Positions 40,949 through 46,618 of a stretch of DNA of 46,618 bases are shown here, piece after piece. Position 1 is the first letter of the stretch; each line of letters starts with the position of its first letter. The position numbers and the translations under genes were made by a program. Source of the stretch: Litoreibacter sp. (GTDB lineage Bacteria > Pseudomonadota > Alphaproteobacteria > Rhodobacterales > Rhodobacteraceae); NCBI GenBank assembly GCA_026710325.1, contig JAPORH010000141.1, forward strand, positions 1 through 46,618. Reading direction: 5' to 3'. Under the pieces are notes generated by a model. It saw nothing but the letters and a program-made list of their open reading frames with translations, ran no database searches and was not told the DNA's origin.

Positions 40949-42506
40949 CTTTCGCCTCCTTTGTGACTTTGTCCCGGGTCAGTTTGCCGGGCGTGTCGAC
41001 CACAGTTGAAATGTACGGCTCCGGCGCAAAGAGCTGCTTAGACGTTGCCGTCATGTAGTCATGCGTGTAGCCCGCAAAGGCGGTGTAGAGCGCGAGCATA
41101 CCAATCAAGCCACCAACCGAGACATAGGACAGGATCGACGGGGCTTCAGGCGCCTCCTGCCCGTCCTGCAACGGTTCGGGTTCAACGCTTTTTGCCTTCC
41201 AGTACATCACGCTGCCTGCGCGCGCGAAGCCAACCACCGAAATGAGGCTCGATATCAGGACCACCGCAAACACCCACGCCATGGCGGGTGTCTCAAAGGC
41301 TGCGTTCAGCAACATCAGCTTACCCAGGAAGCCTGACAGCGGCGGCAGGCCAGCCATGGCTATGGCCGCCACGAAGAACATGGCCGAGGTCAGAGCGGCA
41401 CCCGCGATTGGCGGGGCCAGTGTCAGGTTCAGATGCGCCCTGCCCGCCCGTGTCAGGTCAGCGATCAAGAACAGCGCGGCCCCTGCCAGCGTGGAATGCA
41501 CAATGTAGTAGAGCGCCGCCGAGATGGAGACCTGCGTGAAAATCGAGATCGCCACCATTACCATGCCCATGGAGCCAATTACCGAATAGGCCACAAGCCG
41601 GTCGAGTTTCTTTGCGCCTAGTACCCCGATCATACCGATCGCGAGGGAGACCAAAGCAGCGGGTAACAGCCAGGTGCCATGCAGTCCGGCCGTCACCTCA
41701 ACCTCGGGGGAGAAGACCAGCGTATAGACGCGGATGATCGCATAGGCCCCAACCTTGGTCATGATGGCAAACAATGCGGCCACAGGCGCTGGCGCCTCGG
41801 CATAGCTAGACGGCAGCCAGAAATGCAGCGGCACCAAAGCGGCTTTGATCGCGAATACCAGCAACAAGAGTGTCGCGGCCAAACGAATGCCAACCGTCTC
41901 AGACGGGTCGACCAAAGCAACCCGTTCCGCCAGATCGGCCATGTTGAGCGTGCCCGTCTCCGCATAGATCGCGCCAAGCGCGAACAGGAACAGGGTGGAG
42001 CCCAGCAGGTTGAAGAGCACATATTGCACGCCTGCCTTCAGCCGCGCCTTGCCGCCTGCATGGATCATAAGCCCGTAAGAGGCAATGAGAAGCACCTCGA
42101 AGAACACGAACAGGTTGAACAGGTCGCCCGTCAGGAAGGCGCCCATGATCCCCATCAGCTGGAACTGGTAGAGCGCGTGGAAGTGCCGCCCACGATTGTC
42201 CCAGCCGGAACCGATTGCGTAAAGCAGCACAAAAAGCGCAAGGGTGGCGGTGAGCAACACCATCAGCGTCGAGAGCCGGTCGCCGACAAGCACGATGCCA
42301 AAGGGCGCCGCCCAATCGCCAAGCTGATAAAGCGTGACCGTACCGTCAGATGCCTGCCAGGCCAGACCGAGCGCTATGGCGATCTGCATCAGCACGCCCG
42401 CGACCGAAAAGACCCGCTGGATACCAATATGGTAGCGCGCGGCCAGCACAATAAAGGGCGCCAGCATCGCCGGAAGAATAACAGGAGCGATAAGCCAGTG
42501 GGTCAT
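40938..42506 (-). CDS. phaD: Mrp/Pha antiporter subunit D (NADH dehydrogenase ND2/4/5-like)
   Basis: 522-residue polytopic membrane protein homologous to the antiporter-like subunits of complex I. The VFFEVLLIASYGLMIHAGGKARL block carries the key membrane Glu, and KAALVPLHFWLPSSYAEAPAPVAALFAIMTKVGAY and KKLDRLVAYSVIGSMG hold the conserved Lys residues. A hydrophilic C-terminal tail of about 35 residues follows the last helix. Overlaps phaC and phaE. Confidence 0.94.
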   Translation of the reverse strand: MTHWLIAPVILPAMLAPFIVLAARYHIGIQRVFSVAGVLMQIAIALGLAWQASDGTVTLYQLGDWAAPFGIVLVGDRLSTLMVLLTATLALFVLLYAIGSGWDNRGRHFHALYQFQLMGIMGAFLTGDLFNLFVFFEVLLIASYGLMIHAGGKARLKAGVQYVLFNLLGSTLFLFALGAIYAETGTLNMADLAERVALVDPSETVGIRLAATLLLLVFAIKAALVPLHFWLPSSYAEAPAPVAALFAIMTKVGAYAIIRVYTLVFSPEVEVTAGLHGTWLLPAALVSLAIGMIGVLGAKKLDRLVAYSVIGSMGMVMVAISIFTQVSISAALYYIVHSTLAGAALFLIADLTRAGRAHLNLTLAPPIAGAALTSAMFFVAAIAMAGLPPLSGFLGKLMLLNAAFETPAMAWVFAVVLISSLISVVGFARAGSVMYWKAKSVEPEPLQDGQEAPEAPSILSYVSVGGLIGMLALYTAFAGYTHDYMTATSKQLFAPEPYISTVVDTPGKLTRDKVTKEAKDAE

Positions 42507-42856
42507 GTCGCGCCCTCCGTCTCGTCTTCATCCGTTTCAGCATCATTCACGCTGTCATCGCTGGAGCCCAGATAGGCGCCAAGTGCGATCATCACGACCA
42601 CAGCCGTCATCCCAAAAGAGATCACGATGGCCGTCAGCACGAGCGCCTGCGGTAACGGATCGGCATAGACCTCGACCCCGTCACGCAGGATCGGCGGCGC
42701 GCCCACTGACAAGCGGCCGGAGGCAAAGAGGAAGACGTTGACCGCATAGGTCAGCAAAGCAATGCCCAAGATCACCGGGAAGCTGCGCAAGCGCATGACC
42801 AGATAAAGGCCTGCCGCGGTCATGATGCCGATGGCGGTGGCAACAAGAAGTTCCAT
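42503..42856 (-). CDS. phaC: Mrp/Pha antiporter subunit C (NuoK-like)
   Basis: 117 residues, three membrane segments like NuoK. YLVMRLRSFPVILGIALLTYAVNVFLFASG, DPLPQALVLTAIVISFGMTAVVVM. A short acidic C-terminal tail (SDDSVNDAETDEDE) extends it. Starts 1 nt after phaAB and overlaps phaD. Confidence 0.94.
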   Translation of the reverse strand: MELLVATAIGIMTAAGLYLVMRLRSFPVILGIALLTYAVNVFLFASGRLSVGAPPILRDGVEVYADPLPQALVLTAIVISFGMTAVVVMIALGAYLGSSDDSVNDAETDEDETEGAT

Positions 42857-42857
42857 G

Positions 42858-45746
42858 TTACGCGCCCTCCGTGCTTACGCGGCCCGCTTTGGGCGGCAAC
42901 GGGGGCGGGTCGTCGCGAGACGGGTCAATATCCATCGGGTGATCGCTTTGCTCCGCGCCCGGACGATAGGCCAGACGGGAGAAGCTTTCGAGCGACAACA
43001 TCACCGCACCAACGACCGCAAGGAAAACGCCGAGGTCAAACAATGCAGCAGTTGCCAACTCAAACTCCTGGAAGGGCGGGATGCGGACATAGGTGAAGTC
43101 TGAGGTCAGGAAGGGTTTCGCCACGAACCAAGACCCGATCCCCGTTAGACCTGCAATTAGAACGCCCGCGCCGATCACCCCGTGATAGGGGTAGCGCAGC
43201 CGCGACGTGGTCCAATTGAAACCGCTGGCCATGTACTGCATCACCACCGCGATAGAAACCACGAGGCCGGAGATGAACCCGCCGCCTGGCTCATTGTGGC
43301 CGCGTAGGAAGATGTAGAAACCCACCAACAGCACCACCGGCATCATCACGCGCGTCAGCACAACCATCATGGTCGGGTGCATATCGCCCGCGCGCGGCTG
43401 GTCAGGCTTGCGGTTCAAAAGCTTCGCGCGCACCGAGCTGTTCAACAGCGTCTCTGTCAGCGCGTAGATCAGCAGCGCGGCGATGCCCAGCACGATGATC
43501 TCACCGAACGTGTCAAAACCACGGAAATCCACCAGGATCACGTTGACCACATTGGTACCGCCACCGCCTTTGTAGGAGTTGGCGAGGTGGAACTCGGAAA
43601 TCGGCGTCGCCACCGCGTCGCGCAGCAAGAAGTGATAGGCCATGGCTGTCGCAGCCAAACCGCCCGCGACGGCAATGATCCCGTCACGGGTGCGCAGCAA
43701 CACAGAGCTTTCTTTCGGCGTACGGTTCGGCAAGAAGTTCAGAGCCAGCAGCAGCAGGATGATCGTCACTACCTCAACCGTGAGCTGCGTCATGGCAAGA
43801 TCCGGCGCGCTGAAGAACACAAAGCCTACGGAGACCATCAAACCGACGATGCCGATCAGCACGAGCGCCAACAAACGGTTGCGGTGGAAGAACACCAGCG
43901 CACCAGTGGCCGCGACCAACATCAACCAACCGGCCCACATGACAGGCTCGGCCGTCTGCATCTTCCGCGTGGGGGAAGATAGGGTTCCGGTCGTCCACGC
44001 ATAATAGCTCGCTCCGATCACCGCGACGGAGAACACCGCGCCGTAGCGGCTGAACGCGCCATTATGCAGACCGTGGGTTGTGGTACGGGCCAGCGATGCG
44101 ATCGCCTCGATCAAAGCCTCAAAGATCACCTTTGCCTCGGGGCGCGGGGTATTCTCCCAGGTTTTAAGAAGCGGTTTGAACACCATAAGCAGCAGGAAGC
44201 CACCCACAACGGCAATCATCGACATAAACAGCGCAGGCACCAAGCCATGCCACAGCTTGAAATGGTAATCAGGCGTTTCCTTGACCCCAGCCAGAACGGC
44301 CTCGGTCACTTTGTAAATCGTGGGCTCCGCCAAAAACGGTGCGCAACCAATGATCACGACGAGGGAGACCAGAATTGCGGGCGGCAGCCACATCCCCGAA
44401 GGCGGGTCATGCGGCTTGGCCGGGTAGTCGTCGCGCACCTCGCCCAGAAAGGTGTGGCTGATGAAGCGGAAGCAATAGGCGGCAGAGAAAAGCGAGCCCA
44501 GCGTAGCAAGCCCTGCTACCAGCCAGGGCGTGCCGTAAAGCACCGTGTAGTCGGCCTCCTTCAGCATCATTTCTTTCGACAGGAAGCCGTTGAGGAAGGG
44601 AATACCCGCCATGGACAATGCGGCCAGCGTTGCGATCACGAAGGTAATCGGCATCAGCTTGCGCAAGCCACCAAGTAGTCGAATATCGCGGGTCTTGGCC
44701 TCATGATCGACGATGCCAGCTGACATGAAGAGTGCGGCCTTGAACATGGCGTGATTTAGGATGTGGAACATCGCGGCCAGCACGCCAAAGGCCGTCCCGG
44801 TGCCTAAAAGCATGGTGATCAAGCCGAGATGGCTGACCGTTGAGAAAGCCAAAAGCGCTTTCAGGTCATGCTTGAAGAGCGCGATGACCGCGCCCAGGAC
44901 CATCGTGATCAAACCGGCGGTGGTGACGATCATGAACCATTCGGGTGTGCCCGACAGCACCGGCCAAAGCCGCGCCATCAGGAAAATACCGGCTTTCACC
45001 ATCGTGGCGGAGTGCAGATACGCAGAGACCGGCGTCGGCGCTGCCATCGCGTGGGGCAGCCAGAAGTGGAACGGGAATTGCGCAGATTTGGTGAAACAGC
45101 CCAGAAGGATCAGGATCAGCGCAGGCAGATAGAGCGGGCTTTCCTGGATCAATTCTCGGTTCTGCAGGATGACGCTGAGATCATAGCTGCCTGCAATCTG
45201 GCCGAGGATCAGCATGCCCCCGATCATTGCGAGGCCGCCCATGCCCGTGACAGTTAGCGCCATGCGCGCGCCTTGCCTGCCTTCGGGCAGATGCTTCCAA
45301 TAGCCAATGAGCAAGAACGAGGAAAGCGATGTAAGCTCCCAAAACACCAGCAAAAGCAGAATGTTATCGCTCATCACGATGCCGACCATCGCGCCCTGGA
45401 AAAGCAATAAGTAGGTGAAGAACTCACCCATATTGTCGTCGCGGGACAAATAGGCGCGGCCGTAAGCGATGATCAAAAGCCCGATGCCAAGGATCAGGAA
45501 GGCAAAGAAGAAGCCCAGCCCGTCCAGCATTAAAGTGAAGTTGAGGCCAAGTTCTGGCAGCCACAACGCGCGCGCGGTGACGACCTCTCCCGCCCAGACG
45601 GCGGGTAGGTTGGTTAAAAGTCCGATAAAGGCAGCCAGTGTTACGGTAAACGTCACGCCCGCGCAGGCTTGTCGTCCTGCGGAATTCATGAGCCCGGGGA
45701 GAAGCGCGCCGAGGAACGGCAGGGCTACGAGAAGGAAGAGGGACAC
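42858..45746 (-). CDS. phaAB: Mrp/Pha antiporter fused subunits A and B
   Basis: 962 residues from GTG 45746 (AGGAG five nt upstream); a longer open frame to 45845 lacks a ribosome site and adds non-hydrophobic residues. The N-terminal part is the ND5-like MrpA antiporter subunit: LLLVFWELTSLSSFLLIGYWKH with the key Glu, KSAQFPFHFWLPHAMAAPTPVSAYLHSATMVKAG, and HDLKALLAFSTVSHLGL. The C-terminal ~200 residues are MrpB (RGHNEPGGGFISGLVVSIAVVMQYMASG). The A-B fusion is the Pha arrangement of rhizobia and other alphaproteobacteria. It exports Na+ and/or K+ in exchange for H+ and is the first gene of the operon. Confidence 0.95.
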   Translation of the reverse strand: MSLFLLVALPFLGALLPGLMNSAGRQACAGVTFTVTLAAFIGLLTNLPAVWAGEVVTARALWLPELGLNFTLMLDGLGFFFAFLILGIGLLIIAYGRAYLSRDDNMGEFFTYLLLFQGAMVGIVMSDNILLLLVFWELTSLSSFLLIGYWKHLPEGRQGARMALTVTGMGGLAMIGGMLILGQIAGSYDLSVILQNRELIQESPLYLPALILILLGCFTKSAQFPFHFWLPHAMAAPTPVSAYLHSATMVKAGIFLMARLWPVLSGTPEWFMIVTTAGLITMVLGAVIALFKHDLKALLAFSTVSHLGLITMLLGTGTAFGVLAAMFHILNHAMFKAALFMSAGIVDHEAKTRDIRLLGGLRKLMPITFVIATLAALSMAGIPFLNGFLSKEMMLKEADYTVLYGTPWLVAGLATLGSLFSAAYCFRFISHTFLGEVRDDYPAKPHDPPSGMWLPPAILVSLVVIIGCAPFLAEPTIYKVTEAVLAGVKETPDYHFKLWHGLVPALFMSMIAVVGGFLLLMVFKPLLKTWENTPRPEAKVIFEALIEAIASLARTTTHGLHNGAFSRYGAVFSVAVIGASYYAWTTGTLSSPTRKMQTAEPVMWAGWLMLVAATGALVFFHRNRLLALVLIGIVGLMVSVGFVFFSAPDLAMTQLTVEVVTIILLLLALNFLPNRTPKESSVLLRTRDGIIAVAGGLAATAMAYHFLLRDAVATPISEFHLANSYKGGGGTNVVNVILVDFRGFDTFGEIIVLGIAALLIYALTETLLNSSVRAKLLNRKPDQPRAGDMHPTMMVVLTRVMMPVVLLVGFYIFLRGHNEPGGGFISGLVVSIAVVMQYMASGFNWTTSRLRYPYHGVIGAGVLIAGLTGIGSWFVAKPFLTSDFTYVRIPPFQEFELATAALFDLGVFLAVVGAVMLSLESFSRLAYRPGAEQSDHPMDIDPSRDDPPPLPPKAGRVSTEGA

Positions 45747-45919
45747 GCGAACTCCTAATCTTTTGGGCCAAAGGTTTGCGGGGTTTTGTCGTAAATCCCC
45801 ACTGGCCTCAAGCGAAACCGGACAAAATTGCGTCTCAGATAACAAGTCGCCTATCGGATACTAGCGTGGTGCGGCAGTTTGTCATCTCGGGACGGGTTCC
45901 CCAGCGTCAAATCGAAGAA

Positions 45920-45947
45920 TGTATTTCTGAATTATACAGATTGTATT
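45920..45947. promoter_or_regulatory. TGTAT half-site cluster before the GntR gene
   Basis: Three half-sites alternate: TGTAT (45920-45924), ATACA (45934-45938) and TGTAT (45942-45946). The last two form the dyad ATACA-GAT-TGTAT. They stand about 50 nt before the FCD-GntR start and ~175 nt from phaAB. Similar half-sites form the palindrome before 27057. A GntR binding region is likely; the rest of the 249-nt gap shows nothing clear. Confidence 0.5.
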
Positions 45948-45995
45948 CAATTTTGAGATTCTGCAAAATCCACGCAGCACCTTGAAAGATTCGCT

Positions 45996-46618
45996 ATGTC
46001 AGACAGCCCAAGACTCCGCAAAACCAAGCTCTATGAGCAGCTCAAGCGCGATATCCTATCGCTACAGCTTCCCCCCGGTCATGACCTGGATGAGGCCAGC
46101 CTGTCTGAGCAATTCGGCCTGTCCCGCACGCCGCTCAGAGAGGTTTTGTTGCAGCTGGTGGGCGAAGGCTATGCCGAGCAGCATAAAAACCGCGGCTGCC
46201 GGGTCGCGGAGATGTCGCATACCTCGCTGCGCAACTTTTTCCTCGCGGCGCCTATGGTCTACGGCGCGGTGCTGCAGCTCGCCGCGCAAAACGCTACTTC
46301 CTTGCAAATCGCGCGACTGAAAGAAGCTCAGATGCAGTTCCGTGCCGCATTGAAGTCGGGCTCCGCCGCCGAACGTAGCCTTGCCAACAACGCCTTTCAT
46401 ATGGTCACCGGTGAGATGGCCGATAACGCCTATCTGCAACCCAGCTTCCAGCGCCTGCTAATCGATCACGCACGCATCGGGGTGACTTTCTACCGCCCGC
46501 AAAGCGCTGAAATGACAGAAAATCTGTCAAAAGCCAGCGCGCAGCACGACGCCATTATTGAAAGCATCGAAGTATCCGTCTTGGTCAAGTTGGTTTTGGC
46601 GACCATTTTCGCTTCGCT
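45996..46618 (+). CDS. GntR-family (FCD) transcriptional regulator, cut at the window edge
   Basis: Starts at ATG 45996 (GAAAG upstream). Winged HTH: LYEQLKRDILSLQLPPGHDLDEASLSEQFGLSRTPLREVLLQLVGEGY. FCD-type helical domain follows, with the metal His in NNAFHMVTG and the block SAQHDAIIESIE. After that block, from about base 46570, the sequence (VSVLVKLVLATIFAS) no longer resembles the expected charged, Ala/Asp-rich helix of FCD proteins. The gene may be interrupted or chimeric at the edge. Divergent from the antiporter operon; it could regulate it or genes beyond the window. Confidence 0.85.
   Translation, partial: MSDSPRLRKTKLYEQLKRDILSLQLPPGHDLDEASLSEQFGLSRTPLREVLLQLVGEGYAEQHKNRGCRVAEMSHTSLRNFFLAAPMVYGAVLQLAAQNATSLQIARLKEAQMQFRAALKSGSAAERSLANNAFHMVTGEMADNAYLQPSFQRLLIDHARIGVTFYRPQSAEMTENLSKASAQHDAIIESIEVSVLVKLVLATIFAS

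Noticed and set aside
45747-45845. Longer N-terminus for phaAB
   Set aside because: No ribosome site and no hydrophobic sequence; GTG 45746 has AGGAG and begins at the first membrane segment.

Overview
The window comes from a marine alphaproteobacterium, most likely a Rhodobacteraceae (Roseobacter-group) member. This rests on gene content rather than an rRNA gene: a fused TRAP permease, a sulfolactate module (comDE-slcC), the Anbu/ATP-grasp/alpha-E/transglutaminase cluster, a Pha-type (fused mrpAB) Na+/H+ antiporter, high G+C and many ATGA/GTGA start-stop overlaps. It is dense chromosomal sequence. I see no rRNA, tRNA, phage, IS element, integrase or CRISPR array.

Layout. 1-378: 3' end of a hydroxyacid dehydrogenase whose first ~90 bases look foreign. 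446-7710: TRAP transporter (dctP, dctQM) and a GMC oxidoreductase on the minus strand, divergent from an IclR and a LysR regulator across a strong palindrome. 7711-8810: a small island with an orphan barstar-family gene, a conserved hypothetical and two homologous 165/166-bp structured elements. 8987-11104: comDE-slcC (sulfolactate to sulfopyruvate to sulfoacetaldehyde). 11279-18154: urease cluster ureDAB-(secreted hypothetical)-C-(DUF1127-like, M20 amidohydrolase)-EFG. 18239-21126: three coupled genes for a PLP enzyme, an M24 hydrolase with a frameshift, and an Asp/Glu-racemase (EutA-like) protein. 21204-26936: tamA-tamB. 27057-31407: decarboxylating-dehydrogenase-like enzyme, Gfo/Idh/MocA oxidoreductase, FCD-GntR regulator, ornithine-cyclodeaminase-like enzyme, and an FMN split-barrel protein. 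31466-35410 (minus): anbu cluster. 35632-39717 (minus): AttH/CrtC-like protein with a FtsX-type permease and LolD-like ATPase. 39760-45746 (minus): phaAB-C-D-E-F-G antiporter operon. 45996-end: FCD-GntR regulator, cut by the window edge.

The most unusual structure is the pair of elements at 7711-7875 and 8274-8439. They share ends, length and architecture, but their stem sequences differ by compensatory changes. Each sits directly 3' of a small minus-strand gene, giving a gene-element-gene-element layout. Other points of note are a likely frameshift in the M24 gene (A5 run at 19941), a possible ATC start for ureD, an unrecognised cysteine-containing secreted protein between ureB and ureC, 61-residue tandem repeats in TamB, and a 44-nt palindromic repeat in three places.

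No gap between genes exceeds 300 bases. The longest are 45747-45995 (half-sites of a probable GntR operator), 8218-8444 (structured element) and 35411-35631 (hairpins).
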